Position numbers and translations under genes: made by a program
The notes under the pieces: generated by a model
The model's database searches: none
Told to the model about the DNA's origin: nothing
The model's input: only the letters and a program-made list of their open reading frames with translations
Assembly: GCA_014607495.2 (NCBI GenBank)
Contig: CP053152.1
Span: forward strand, 12,569,899-12,633,898
Length of the DNA stretch: 64,000 nt
DNA from: Carposina sasakii
Lineage: Eukaryota > Arthropoda > Insecta > Lepidoptera > Carposinidae
Direction: 5' to 3'
Shown here: positions 12,501 through 23,827 of the stretch, one piece after another
Layout of the letters: each line of letters starts with the position of its first letter
Position numbering within the stretch: position 1 is the stretch's first letter

Positions 12501-15500
12501 TGGATCATTTGACTCAAGGTAATACAGTTGGATTCTTTAACATACATACATACAGGATGTTTTTTTCATTGCCACATAAATTAATTTATAAATAAATTAA
12601 AAATTAAATTAAGTAAATATAAATATGCATAAATTAAGTTATATATAAATATACCAAATAAATTAAGTATATGCCAAAAAAAATGCTGGGAAACGGTGTA
12701 AATTTTTTTGTTTTTTTTTTAATTTCTTGATCGGGCAAAATTTTTAGTGTCCTGTGTTTATGCTAGTTTTTCATAGAGAGATATTAATTATTTCTTGTGA
12801 AAAAATCTTGTTACGCGCGTCTATGTGCATTTATGCAGAAAAACGCAGTCTATTTACTGAACTTTGGACCCTAATATTTTGGGATCCAGATCCCTCCATG
12901 GAGAAAATTTATCGTGATGATGAGGAGATTCCGTAGTTTTCGGGAACGTTGACGACCAAAAAACATCCTGTATACACACACAACTGTGTTCCCAAAAATG
13001 AGGTAAGTACCCATAACTGCAGGATAGCAAATTATACCCTACAGCCACCCGCTGATGTATAATACCTATATCCGTTTGTCATTTATTTCGGTTAACTTTT
13101 ATTTGATAGACAATAGACATCTAACTTTGTGACATGAGCACAGTAGAGCAATAGGGAAACGTAAACATTGGGAGACTATTATTAACTGAACAGCTGTTTG
13201 CTACATAGCCGGAGCACGCATTGACTAACACTGAATTAGATTTATTACCATTCAAATTAGTAGCTCTACTCATTGTGTAAACATACATGGAAATCATATT
13301 TGTTTAGGATTTAAACATATAAACAGTATCAGTATCTCTATCTCCACTTTAGATACTTGCGAGTTCATATATTTCTAAATACTTACATTTATGTTATATT
13401 TAGATGTTCTTAGCTAGAGAATATAAATGAGATGCCAGCGGTGGAGGAGTTGCAGGCAATCTTCTATTTGTAAATATGTCCTAGATTTAAGCTTTTTATT
13501 TTGTATTATTATCCACCCCACAATGTAAATTATAAATAAATAAATGATTATATTATAAATAAAGAAAAAATTGAGATAAGTATACCTAAATTATGATTAA
13601 TGGCATATATTAGTTATTTTATTTTAAAAAGTATGCTTACTTTTGATTTGATTGCCTCAAATTTAGTGGTATTCCTTTGAGTCACATAAACTTCATCATA
13701 TAGACTAGAATTCTGACTAGTATTGTTCTCCTGTATTATTTCTTCTTTGAGGACCCCGCTGAAAGTAAAATGATTGTAAGTAAAACTTCAACGTAATAAA
13801 AAATTGTCTGTTCCTTTCGAATTACTCCGCATAAACTACAAAATAATGTATTGTGTACATTATATTCTGAACAACGTGTAAAGCAATGAGATAAAGAGAA
13901 AACAGATTTTTACTAAGTTCATTTGTACATTCATTGGATATGCCTCTTTGTCATAATCATACCTGTGAACTCACCAAGATCGGTATAGATAGACATTTTG
14001 TCTTGAAAACGTTACTAAGCATCTATATGCAAAAACATGTAGATTTCTCAGATCCTGTTCATCATCAATTAACCAACGAAACAGGTTTTAAGCTTAGTAA
14101 TTAACAAAATGGGATAGACATGTCTAACATAAAGATCAAAGATCACAGGAAAGTCTATTACAAATGTAGACAAGTCAATCACACAGCCCGGAAAGAGTTG
14201 CTGAATCAAGATAAACTAATAGGCAAGTTTAGTATTTGACGTCATTACGCCAACGTGATTAGAAATACATAGCCGGATTTTCAGAATTCAATAGGTATGA
14301 TATTTAATAGTGTAGGAAATCTAATGAATTCGTATAAGCTATTTCCAAAAATGTTAGGATGATTCAATTGATAAACACTTTTATATGTAATTATAAGCAG
14401 TTAAAATATTCATCGTGTTTTATTAAATAGACATACCTACACGACGTTTAGCCGTATCTTAGTGTAAAATAAATCACACAGGCACCCTTGGGTATCTAAA
14501 ACTACACAGTCAGTAGCTATATTAAGACATCAAAGATTTCCATTCGTACCTTGCAGTATAAACTGTAACGATATTAGCACGCGTCCTCCATTGTCCAAAA
14601 CAAATTAAATTAATGTCGTCTGAGAGTATGTAAGTACTCTAAATGGCTACTCTGGTTAGTATATCACATTAAGTATGTCTCCGCATATCAATAACCGTCA
14701 TGGGCATAATAATATGAACAATTATGGCACAAAAGTAGGTAGGTCTGTAGGTATAGGTCAGAATATGGGATAATACTCTTATTTTGTCAATTTTGATACA
14801 CTTAAAATCATTTTAGACGTTATTTAACTTTATATAAAACATCGTACTTAAACAAGTCGCAGTTTTGTACCTAATTAGAAAGAAAACCTAAGTAACCAAG
14901 TAGTACCTTTGTAATTTTTATCTTTAAAATTGGACAAATAGAAAACTTTACGGTCGTAAAGTAAGTCGAAACTGGCGCTTCGGTACTCTATGACTAACTA
15001 AAACAACTATCTGGTCTTAATTACCTCAATGGATGAATGACTAGTAACACCAGAAACGGCAGATACAGCTGGTGGGTGTACCAGAAGGCATTGTAACTCC
15101 TCCGTCGCATTGGCCTGGTGGAAGTAAAGCCCATGCTGAGGATTATCAGCAGCATAGCAATACCAGTCAGACCTGCCAGGCTAAAGAGAAGCAGTAATGG
15201 ATTCTGAAAGAGAACCACTTTTTCGTCAAGTTATCCCACAGAAATAGCGTTACAGAAGTCATCAAATGAGTGAGATCCTTCCAGTTCTTACCTGGTTTTT
15301 ATAGTTTGCGAAGTTGATCTCCCGCCATACCTCGTCGTAACCTCTGGAGAAATTCCACAAGTTCAGGAAGTGAGAAATGGAATGTATCGCTGTAAAATAT
15401 GGTTCATATCAGCTAGAGCTATACAGGGTGTAACAAAAGGGGTATGTTAACCGAAAAAGCATATGTAAATAGCCCACTAAAAGGAACCTATCCACAAAAT

Positions 15501-18500
15501 TTCAAACTCGACATCACATGTTTATTTTTCCAGATAGTACGAGTATGGAGAATTCATAGACAACTCGGGAATGTTCATTTTCAAGATTGAAAAAGAAACA
15601 TGTAATTTCGAGTCTCAAATTTTGGATATAAGTTCTCTATACAGGGTAGGTCCAATAATAAGGTGCATTCAGGGCCATTTTCTTTATTTCTTAAAACTTA
15701 CACCTTAGTAGGTAGGTATTTAATATCAAGAACTTATGAAGGTTTATCAGTACTTTTAAAATGTACTAATTCAAAATAATTTGAGCAAAGTCTAGAATCG
15801 TAGCGCGATTAGAGCTAGAAGTTCAAAACAATACGGTGTGCCATTAGCCCTGTCTGAAGAACTTAATGGGGCCCTGAGACTGAGGGCCTTTTAGCTGTGA
15901 TTTAGGGCCCAGCTTTGTGAACAAGTTCATTAATACTAAATGCGAGAGTCGAGTCAGACTCAACAAGATATTCAATTTCAAGTTTTATTAGTAAAGTATA
16001 AAAGATAGGCTACCTATATTCTCTAATACGTTACATTTCTTAAGATTTTTATCTATGACCCTAAGCTAGCTTAGTTAGGTAGAGAAAAGCTATAAGTAAA
16101 TTGGTAACTCTTCTTCTTCTTCTTCAGCCTATTGCAGTCCACTGCTGGACGTAGGCCTCCCCCAGGGCACGCCACAAGGCTACGGCCACAGGGGGGTTTT
16201 GCCCATAGTCACCACGCTGGGCAGGCGGGTTGGTGACCGCAGTTTGTATTTTGGACTATGTTGTCCACACGGGAGGCGCTGCTGCCCACCTCCCGGAAAC
16301 CCTTAATCGCCTCGTATTATATTGGTATTGTATCGTAGTATATTGGTATCTCACAGTAATTTAATTATTTAACAAATAGTTTTAAAAAAATATTAACATT
16401 AAACCGATTCTCGAAACTCAGCTGAATTGAACGTAGCCTTACTCACCAGCAAAAATGAATAAAGTCACCGCAACCGTCATGTGGAAGCTCTTGGCTCTCT
16501 CTAGCCAGAAGAAGAACAGCCCCGGCCATATCCTCGAGAGGACTTGGTAGAGCATCTGGTTCAGTTTCTTGCAGATCGGCAGCAGGATCAGCACACAGCA
16601 CAAGTTCAGTACTGTGGCTGTGCCGCGGGATGTACATAGACCCAGCTAATAATGTTATTGATTTAAAAAAAGGTTATTGGTACACTTGTTAGTTTAGTAA
16701 AATTATTGTTATGTACAATAAAAATTTACTGCTCTAGCACACAAAATGGTCTTATAAACTAAATTCTATTAATAAACAAAGTATCTCTGCCTGAATTCGC
16801 CATCATTAGGTATTTTAGCCATAGAAAGTCCACTTCGTGGATAATAGTGACTGTGGGTCTCCCCCAAAAGTGGAAACACAAACAGACAGGGTACTTTTAC
16901 TTTAGCATACTTATCGCATTTATACATGAGAAATAAATTTCGTATACTCACTCCTAAGATATTTCTGAGATGGTAAAACCGGCGACTCGTATTGTAAAAT
17001 GTAAAGGTGTCATAAAATAAATAAATAACTAATGAGATCCATGTTATCTGAAACAAAAATTATTAATAATTGCTGTAATCAGAGTAATCACCTGTCAGCA
17101 AAAATTTTGGATCTACTGAAGTGATTAGGTATAGCTTGAGTTACATTTCAGTGGAGAAAATAATCAAGAGTAAGTAGGTGGTGTTATACAGGATGTAACA
17201 AAAATTAAATTACAAAAATTACTAACAACTAGGGCTATTATTGCCTGAGTGTAATTAAATAAATTAAAAAGGGTATGTAAAGCGAAAAGCCAAATGAACA
17301 GCCCACTGTAGAGAACCTATCCACAAAATTTGAGACCCGAAATCACATGTTTATTTTTCCGGATGGTATGGAGAATTTTTAAATATCTCAGGAATTTTCA
17401 TACAATCTTGAAAAATAAAAATGTGATTTCGAGTCTTAAATTTTGTAGATAGGTTCTCTATAGTGGGCTATTTACATAGCTTTTCGCTTAACATACCCTT
17501 TTTGTTACATCCTGTATATCGGTGATGATTCAGAATGTATGTAGCAATCTAATACATGAGTGTATTTATAATATGAAAATTATTGTTAAGCTCTCACATT
17601 TGCTTATAAAGCTTTTAAACGTCTATAATGTTTATAACAATAAGTTATGCTTGTTTAGATAAGAAGTAGCTTCTCTTCAACGAAAATAAAATTCAGGACT
17701 GGCTAAAATTATGAGTGAAGGACATTTCACTCGGAAACACATAATACATAGGATAGCTATTTTCTCGATGTGCACGAGTCCAGGTCTTTACCAGTAAATA
17801 AGAAAATTTATGGCTACGACAATGGCAACGTTGTGTCTATGGTTGGGATTTATGTGGGAATTAGCCTAGCGACTCGCCCCGGCTTCGAACGGTTGCTTTG
17901 CTGATAGTTACTACCTATACCTACATACATAAACCTTCCTCTTTAATCACTCTATCTATTTAAAAAATCCGCATCGAAATTCGTTCCGTAGTTTAAAAGA
18001 TGTAAGCATAGGGACAGACAACAACGGGAAGAAACTTTGTTTCAGACTATGTTATGATTATGATGATTACAAACAAAGAACACCAGAACTGACCGCAAGC
18101 TAGACCAAAAAAATTATACTGACTAAAGAACACCAACGACTTTTAAACGTACTGCTTTTAGCCCAGTCAATAATATTAACCTGGTTGAAGATTTTTCGTG
18201 AACCATAAATATTATTGGCATTATACGAGCTTGCGGAGTGTACGTAGGTACCTACAGCTTTTTAAAACCACATGTAAATCAATAGAAGGTTATAATAACT
18301 AAATGAACAACTAAAGTAAGTATGTTTAGTTTATTGAGTGTAAGTAGGTACGTTCGTAATGTTTTTACTCAGCTACATAATTATCTGTATAGGTATATAG
18401 GTATGGAGAAGCCCAAAAAGTTTATTCCGATTAATCAAAGGCTTAATTTTATATGGAACTAGCGGCCGCCCTCGGCTTCGCCCGCGTGAGAGTGCATTAC

Positions 18501-21500
18501 TCCCGTGCGAAGCCGGGGCGGGTCCCTAGTTATACATTATAAACCTTCCTTGTGAATCACTCTATCTATTAAAAAAACCGCATCAAAATCCGTTCCCTAG
18601 TTTGAAAGATCTAAGCATACATAGGGACAGACTGCAGAAAGTGACTTTGTTTTATATATGTAGTGATGCGCTTACAAAATACGGTCTTCGGTAATATCCG
18701 TAAGGCCGGGAATGATAGGTAGGACTCCTTTCTTTTTCTGGAAAACCGGTAGGCGAGGAACCTATTATGATATTTCACGTTGGAGGTTTATGTACCTAGA
18801 TTATGACGATCGAGATGAAGTGTGGAATAAAATATAGATCTTACCTTTTCGGTTTATTTTTTTTTAAGCGGCGAGTAAATACATCCTAGAATCTTACCTT
18901 ATAAATAAATTTATCATAATTATGTTTCCATTCATGCTTCGGGTTGTTCATCTATAACTTTCAATCGCAAACATAGGACCATAAGCGACTGCAAAATAGT
19001 CAAGCGACGCCAATGCGCAAGCAATTTCTATGGGGAGACGCTGAAAACTGTCCGTTGTATGTACTTACCTAATGTAGGTGCAGTACATGCATCGGAAATG
19101 TAAAGCTCTATAGGCACTTCAGACTCTATTGAACGCGTGCGAGGTTTGGCGTTTGACAGCTGCGTGGGTTCCATTGAACCCAAACGGGCCTGATGACGAG
19201 CTAGTACACACAACTACCTACTACATATATGGTAGCCACTAGCTGAAGCTATTTCGATTACAGAGTCACAAATACTGCATCGTATGGAAACCTGTGAAAG
19301 GTCGATGCCACAATCCTACGTTGGTGCATCAATTTACTAACCTAAGTTTTTAATATAGTACCTACTATCGGCATTAGTACCTAAATGATTTCGATATTAA
19401 TGGTACAATATAGGTAACTAATGTCGCTGACACAGTATAGATATCCGTATAAGCATGCGAAATGGTATTAGCCTATTGGGGTGTGCAGTTGCATTAATTG
19501 AATGCAGATGTGCCGTCATTCATACCCATATTTACATGAAGCCATGAAGCGATACGAATTTCACCTCACAGAGCTATTAATAACTAGATAAACTAAGTAC
19601 TTTGCATGTAAAAATAGACTAAAGAATTAGAATAGATACTCGTTCTCAAGCCAGGACTGAGTGAATTAGGGCTGATAGAAGTGGTTTGCAATGTCTAGTT
19701 ATTACAGAGGTCAGAGGTCGGAATTTCATTTACTTGCACTGATTTCATACAGCGAAAGAAGAAAGTGGATATGCCTCAAATTCCGGTATTAATTTTAAAG
19801 AGCAGAAATTTTATGTTAATTATCTTTGTTTTATTTGTCTATCTCTGAGGGTTTTATTATTATTTATTTGTAATATTGTTGGCCACACGGGATTGTCCAT
19901 TAGAAATCCTGGGAAGGTCCACATTAATATCAACATTTCGATGCAAGTACATAAATGACTCTACCTAATTCCGACCTCTGGTTATTACTTAGCTATGTGG
20001 ATTTGACGTTTAAAAGTGAGATATCTCGCTCTCGCCAAATTCATCATACGGGTGCAGGGATTTCACTTCAATATAATTTATAAGTAGGTATTTTGAGCTT
20101 TCACATTTCAAATAGTTGATTGTTGACGTAGTAAAAACGATCGCTTTACTCACATCAAGTAACTACGATTCTTATAACAATTAGAACTTGAATTGGAATT
20201 AGAAAAAGATGCTTTTGAAAAAAAACCGCTCCTATATGCCAAAACTCTAGCTTATTAAAGAGAGGACCCTAAAGAGTTTCGCTATCCCATCTGTCTCTAT
20301 AATTCATTGCATATACCTACTAGTTTAAATTATAAGTATCGTGAATTAAACCAACACAAATAAAGCGGTATTGGAAAGGTTCGGGTCGCATAAATGGTTC
20401 ACAGTTCGTTTTTTGATAGCTCTATCACCATTTCAATATGGTGGATGTACATACTCTGATGGAAATACTCTGTCAAATCTAAAAACAGATTACTTGTGCC
20501 AATAATATTTGAGGATATCCTGAGATCCGTCAAAGATTCCATCATCAGATTAAGTATGTTGTAACTGACAAAGACGCAGAAGATAGAGGATTGCCCTCGA
20601 TTTCTCCAGGATCCCATCATCAGATTCTGGTAAGAATATGGGATCAGGTTGGAAGTAGGTATAACTTGTCCTACTTAAAAAAAATTGAGCGGTTCAACGG
20701 TAAAAAAATCAACATACATAAAAGAACGTTCCGACTAACCTGTCTTTTTAACCGACTTCAAAAAAGAGAGGTTATCAATTAGTCTGTATGTTTTTTTTTT
20801 AACCGACTTCAAAAAGAGAGGTTATCAATTCGTCTGTTTTTTTTAATACACATACATATGAGTTTTTTTTTATGTGTGTTACCTCAGAACTCCGTCATTT
20901 ATGATCCGATTTCAATTTTTTTAAATAGTTTGTCATGGTATGCTTCCAAGTTGGTCCCATATTCACCATGTCAGGATCTGATGATGGGATCTTGGAGAAA
21001 TCGAGGGCAATCCTCAGACATGTAGTCTGTTTTTATACTTTTACCATAGAGGAATAAGATTCTTCTATGCTTTTACTGAGCGTTTTGATCACCTACATAT
21101 AAAACATAACATCTGATGATGGAATCTCTAAGGAATCTAGGGATATCCTAAAATATTTAAAAAAGGCACGAGTAGTCCGTTTTTAGATTTTTACACAGAA
21201 TTTTGGTCAGCTACACATAATATAAAGGAAACGAGGGTCTGATGATAGGGCCGCCGAAAAACAGATAGTGGAACTTTTTAGTAACAAAATCCCCCTATGG
21301 CAGGGGGATGCCTACGTCCAGTAGTGGACTGCAATAGGCTTATGAAGATGAAGATAATTGTGTTAAGTGGTGAAATTACCTATATGTTGCGTTAAGCCGT
21401 GTCCGAAGTAAGGAAGAGGTAGACATGAGAATAACAAGATGACGGATAATAGGGATGAATGAAAGAAGAGTACCTACATATTGCACCGACCCCAAATGAT

Positions 21501-23090
21501 TGGGAACAGGGCAGGAAAAAGGAGTGTAATTATATGTTGCTTATATTGTCAGACGTAAAGTTTCGAAGCCTACTCATTTCTCTCTTTTGTCATGTGGCCT
21601 ATTTAATCATTTGCTGGCATATAAATCTGACAATATTATGCCTTCTAAACTTCGTACACGGCTTAACGCTATACAGGGTGATTTGGTCGTCAACGTTTAG
21701 TAAATCATCACGATCATTTTTCCATGGAAGCATACCTGGGAAGTCTGGTTTCCAAAATATTAGGTGTTAAATAGACTGCGTTTTTCTGCATAAATGCACA
21801 TAGACGCGCGTCAAGATTTTTTCACGTAATTAATATCTGTCTATAAAAAAACTAACATAAACACTAGACACTATAAATTTCGCCAGATCAAGTAATTAAA
21901 AAAAAATTTTGGCATTTTTTTTTGCATAAACTTACTTTATTTGATGTATAGAGTACGTACCCTTCGTTAAAGGTTGTATATATTTGCCTTTTAGTAAAAT
22001 TTCACTTTAGTAAGCTCGAGTTTTGGGAGGAAGTCGGTTTTTCGTTTTAAAAAAATTATTTGAAGTCTGTTAATAAAAAGATCGTGAAATCCTGTTAAAG
22101 CCTTGATTACATCATGTTGGAAAATTGTGTATGTCTAGATAACTGAGACTATTAACTGTCAGTTATGAGGGATGGCCCTGGCTGAGATAAAGTCAATAAA
22201 GTCATTTTTAATGTTTATAAGATTACTGTAACTTGTGATGGATTAGTACGCTATGCCGCTATGGTATATTACGGCTCCTACATACTATGCTGGAGGCTCG
22301 CTGATTAGTCAAAGTTCGGCAGCAAATATTGTCTTTTTATAACACAGCCGCGGGCGCAACGGTGTGTAGTAGCCCTTATTTATAGTCCTTCTTGAGCCAC
22401 AGAATATTTTTCTTAGAAATATTACACAAAATACAATGAGGCCCTTTTAACTCTGGCGGATCGGATGCCATCACTAAACAATATGATAGGTAAGGGAAAC
22501 AGACATTTATTATTGAAAAATGAGGGAGAGAAGACGTTATGTTACGTTTCTCAGTTTACACATAGTTTTGTGTGCTATGATATGAGCTACCTACGTTAAA
22601 CCTAGTAAATTATAGAGGTCAAGAGATTCACAGTCCACGCCATATGTCATTTAGCAGAGTGGGTGCGAATGTGAATACGTGATTCAAAAAAATACCTAAA
22701 GCTCTAAAGTAGATAGTTGCTATCCTGAAACATTGAAATAAACTCGAGTGAGAAGATAAGTACCACTATAAATACCAGCGTTAAAGTTCGAGGTCTGAGT
22801 ATTAGGCCACTAAACTAAATACTGCCTAAGTAGCTTAGTATCAGATTTTGTAAGGAGTTGACATCATCGCCCTTTTCTCGGAATTCACGTGTTGTCTCTC
22901 CATCACTATGACCATGCATACACTCTCCAAAACGAACTTATAGCAATTCCTAAATATTGCTAAACTACTTTAGTTTTAATCTCAAAAATTAAAAATGACT
23001 CTCAATTCAGAAATTAAGCTTTACAAAACTATTACTCACCAGAAAGAACCGGCTTTTGAAAAAATCAAAGAGTCTGCTTAAATATGCCAT
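2871..23090 (-). CDS. NOX4: NADPH oxidase, NOX4 type, complete, 12 exons
   Basis: Membrane flavocytochrome that moves electrons from NADPH through FAD and two haems to oxygen; NOX4 enzymes release mainly hydrogen peroxide. Exons: 23040-23090, 16952-17047, 16447-16645, 15292-15389, 15025-15203, 13641-13758, 12269-12364, 12027-12164, 10483-10589, 9879-10001, 3086-3532, 2871-2994. They total 1,776 bp, giving 591 aa (human NOX4 is 578), with every junction in frame. Haem ligands are H104-x13-H118 and H192-x12-H205. The FAD motif HPFT is near 319, the NADPH motifs are AAGVGITPF near 385 and FCCGP near 557, and the end is GFS. LGLGLC followed by a short spacer and VLNL in membrane segment 2, plus the long loop at 208-247, point to NOX4 rather than NOX5 or DUOX. 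There is no EF-hand. A gypsy element and assembly gap sit in intron 11. Confidence 0.9.
3627..3798 (-). mobile_element. Truncated copy of the ACAGGATG TIR element
   Basis: Begins tacagaatgatttttggtc and continues through the shared internal segments (gcataaatgcacatagacgcgcg form), then stops at an AT run. It matches complete copies at 12551-12972 and 59204-59577 but lacks the second half and the far inverted repeat. It lies in NOX4 intron 11, just left of the LTR element. Confidence 0.75.
3799..4125. other. AT-rich intronic stretch before the LTR element
   Basis: Starts with an (AT)n run at about 3788-3811. The rest has no coding signal. It may be the tail of another old repeat, but I cannot assign it. 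Confidence 0.4.
4126..4432 (+). repeat. 5' LTR
   Basis: Starts TGTAGG and ends CCTATA. Bases 4217-4432 match 9063-9278 without a difference over 216 bp. A TATA-like box (tatataaaag) lies at 4171-4180. Confidence 0.85.
4171..4180 (+). promoter_or_regulatory. LTR TATA-like box
   Basis: The string tatataaaag lies inside the 5' LTR about 45 bp from its left end, followed by the likely U3/R boundary. Inferred from position and sequence only. Confidence 0.5.
4433..4446 (+). other. Probable primer binding site
   Basis: The sequence tcagaagtgggatt directly follows the 5' LTR, where the tRNA primer pairs. It resembles the complement of an insect tRNA-Leu 3' end, but I could not compare it with a tRNA set. 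Confidence 0.45.
4549..5640 (+). pseudogene. gag remnant with RS-rich start and two zinc knuckles
   Basis: The open frame at 4549-5067 begins with about 65 residues rich in Arg-Ser and Arg-His dipeptides, followed by a capsid-like region. A stop at the end of this frame and a shift carry the reading to 5169-5486. Two CX2CX4HX4C zinc knuckles follow, at about 5478-5519 and 5559-5600, but they lie in different frames. The breaks fall in short runs (for example aaaactgg and aaaacg), so the protein is not produced as one frame here. The knuckles identify it as nucleocapsid. Confidence 0.8.
5650..8544 (+). pseudogene. pol remnant: protease, RT, RNase H, integrase
   Basis: In order along the strand: an aspartic protease core with a DSGA motif near 5730; reverse transcriptase with a YIDD active site near 6665-6676 in the frame at 6478-6867; RNase H with HTDASSSG near 7108; an integrase zinc-binding region near 7690-7815; and the integrase catalytic core near 7900-8250. 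The reading is broken near 5880, 6118, 6236 (TGA), 6330, 6410, 6867 and 8060, so it cannot encode an intact polyprotein. The order is that of Ty3/gypsy elements. Confidence 0.88.
8563..9062. other. Assembly gap of exactly 500 N
   Basis: A run of 500 Ns falls between the end of pol and the inside of the 3' LTR. The round length suggests a placeholder, so the true distance is unknown. Confidence 0.97.
9063..9278 (+). repeat. 3' LTR, left part lost in gap
   Basis: Identical to the last 216 bp of the 5' LTR and ends at the same CCTATA, followed by the target duplication atat. Confidence 0.88.
9409..9511 (+). repeat. GT microsatellite
   Basis: About 100 bp of imperfect (GT)n with interspersed GGGTGT units, ending in a pure (GT)n tract. 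It lies in NOX4 intron 11. A short open frame through it has no meaning. Confidence 0.9.
9512..9625. mobile_element. Diverged fragment of the ACAGGATG TIR element
   Basis: The internal segments shared with other copies can be followed (tctgtctat, actagcataaacac, cccagcat), but both ends are missing. Confidence 0.5.
10670..11783 (+). mobile_element. Non-autonomous element with AACCGACTTC ends, copy 1
   Basis: Starts aaccgacttc and ends gaagtcggtt, a 10-bp terminal inverted repeat. It is homologous in the opposite direction to 20801-22039. Relative to that copy it carries an extra block of roughly 200 bp near 10860-11060, which starts with a (GAT)n run and looks like a separate insertion. It includes a short piece resembling the gcctattgcagtccact repeat. 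No coding capacity. It lies in NOX4 intron 8. Confidence 0.75.
12551..12972 (+). mobile_element. ACAGGATG TIR element, complete copy
   Basis: Begins tacaggatgttttttt and ends caaaaaacatcctgta, giving inverted ends, about 420 bp with an expanded AT-rich part. It is non-coding and lies in NOX4 intron 6, between the exons at 12269-12364 and 13641-13758. Confidence 0.85.
13759..15024. other. NOX4 intron 5, nothing recognised
   Basis: AT-rich intron without a repeat family that I could match elsewhere in the window and without coding signal on either strand. Confidence 0.5.
15422..15648 (+). mobile_element. Fold-back element, partial copy 1
   Basis: Starts tacagggtgtaacaaaagggg and follows the family consensus through the central turn, but the right arm is cut short. 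It lies in NOX4 intron 3. Confidence 0.7.
16124..16312 (+). repeat. Dispersed lepidopteran repeat (gcctattgcagtccactgc)
   Basis: Shares gcctattgcagtccactgc, the block caccacgctgggcaggcggg and the block ttggtgaccgcagtttgtat with copies at 23828, 46632 and 52305. This copy breaks off after cgcctcgta. It is a dispersed repeat known to me from moth genomes; its class is unsure. Confidence 0.75.
17187..17516 (+). mobile_element. Fold-back element, copy 2
   Basis: The left arm starts tacaggatgtaacaaaaa and the right arm ends tttttgttacatcctgta. The arms are near-perfect inverted copies of each other. An extra AT-rich block of about 60 bp has entered the left end. Confidence 0.85.
17517..19705. other. 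NOX4 intron 1, mostly unassigned
   Basis: Apart from Helitron-like fragments near 17860-18080 and 18459-18660, no coding or repeat structure is visible. Confidence 0.4.
18459..18660 (-). mobile_element. Helitron-like end fragment
   Basis: Begins ctagcggccgccctcggctt, the reverse form of the lepidopteran Helitron 3' end (a GC-rich stem next to CTAG). It is followed by an internal segment that also occurs, more decayed, at about 17935-18050 (tcactctatctatt and similar). Confidence 0.55.
19706..19980 (+). mobile_element. hAT-type MITE with 8-bp target duplication, copy 1
   Basis: Inverted ends agaggtcggaatt and aattccgacctct flank about 275 bp. The 8-bp duplication gttattac lies on both sides (19698-19705 and 19981-19988), the hallmark of hAT transposition. 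A second, inverted copy is at 55557-55826. Non-coding. Confidence 0.85.
20455..20745 (+). mobile_element. AACCGACTTC element, partial copy 2
   Basis: Shares segments with the right part of the element at 10670-11783 (tatttgaggatatcc, tttctcc-aggatcccatcatcag) in the same direction, and abuts the inverted copy that begins at 20751/20801. Confidence 0.6.
20751..22039 (-). mobile_element. AACCGACTTC element, inverted copy 3
   Basis: Runs from aaccgacttc to gaagtcggtt in the direction opposite to copy 1. The first 50 bp are tandemly duplicated (20751-20800 and 20801 onward). A truncated ACAGGATG element has inserted at about 21672. Confidence 0.75.
21672..21976 (-). mobile_element. ACAGGATG TIR element nested in the AACCGACTTC element
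   Basis: Starts tacagggtgatttggtcgtc and runs to ccttcgttaaaggttgt. It interrupts a segment that is continuous in the copy at 10670, so it is younger than its host. The last inverted repeat is mutated. Confidence 0.75.
22040..23039. other. NOX4 intron 1, nothing recognised
   Basis: The part of NOX4 intron 1 nearest exon 1. No repeat match within the window and no coding signal. Confidence 0.4.
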
Positions 23091-23277
23091 GTTTTAGTGA
23101 TGCAACAATTTCAGGTCACTATTTTCGGTCATACATAACATTCTCTTTCAATTCACATGTCCACGGTTGCGTTTATAATGTATGAGTATTAATATTATTA
23201 CGAGAAAGACATTGGTGTTGTGTCGAATGCCGCGCGTAGAGTGTAGCGCACCGTAATATGTCGGTCCGGCAACTGCC

Positions 23278-23286
23278 TGAGTCAGC
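23278..23286 (+). promoter_or_regulatory. AP-1/Maf-like site upstream of NOX4
   Basis: The palindromic core tgagtca followed by gc lies about 190 bp before the NOX4 start codon in a relatively GC-rich patch. Such cores bind bZIP factors (AP-1, CncC/Maf). A single short match can occur by chance, so this is only a candidate. Confidence 0.25.
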
Positions 23287-23827
23287 GTGGATCACGACTG
23301 AGATTCAGTGTTTATGTAGCTACTATATTTAACTATAAACTCATCGCAGACCTAACGCTAAGTCACGCATAAAATAATGCTGTGCATAAGTAGGTAGTTA
23401 GAGGCATGGAGTCTTTTATATGACGTACTATAGCAGAGTAGGTAGAGCGTAGAGACTTTAGGCGATTACAGATTTAGGTTGCAAAATGAACGTTTGTGTG
23501 TAACGAACTTACGAGTATAATCGGCTTAGACATAGCCATAAATCTATATCCTCTTGGTTTAGTTTTTTACGAAGATTTATACTTATGTAACTACCACTTA
23601 CCTACCTACCTGGGTACCTACTAAATATTACGATAGTATTTATAACTAAGTTCTCTACTTTGGTACCTACCTATAAAGCGTAATTAGGGTTCGTCGGCCC
23701 CCTGATTAAGTAAAAGCAATAGCAAAGACGAAACCGCGCGAATCAGGGGGCGGGACGTACTCGTAATTATCTATGAACACAGAACACATTTAGGTACTCC
23801 TAGCACTATGAATAGATCATACATCAT

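Noticed and set aside
16443..16637. 64-codon minus frame beginning [11 protein letters not shown]
   Set aside because: Out of frame with the true NOX4 exon 3 at 16447-16645, which has the haem His and VLNL motifs in another frame.
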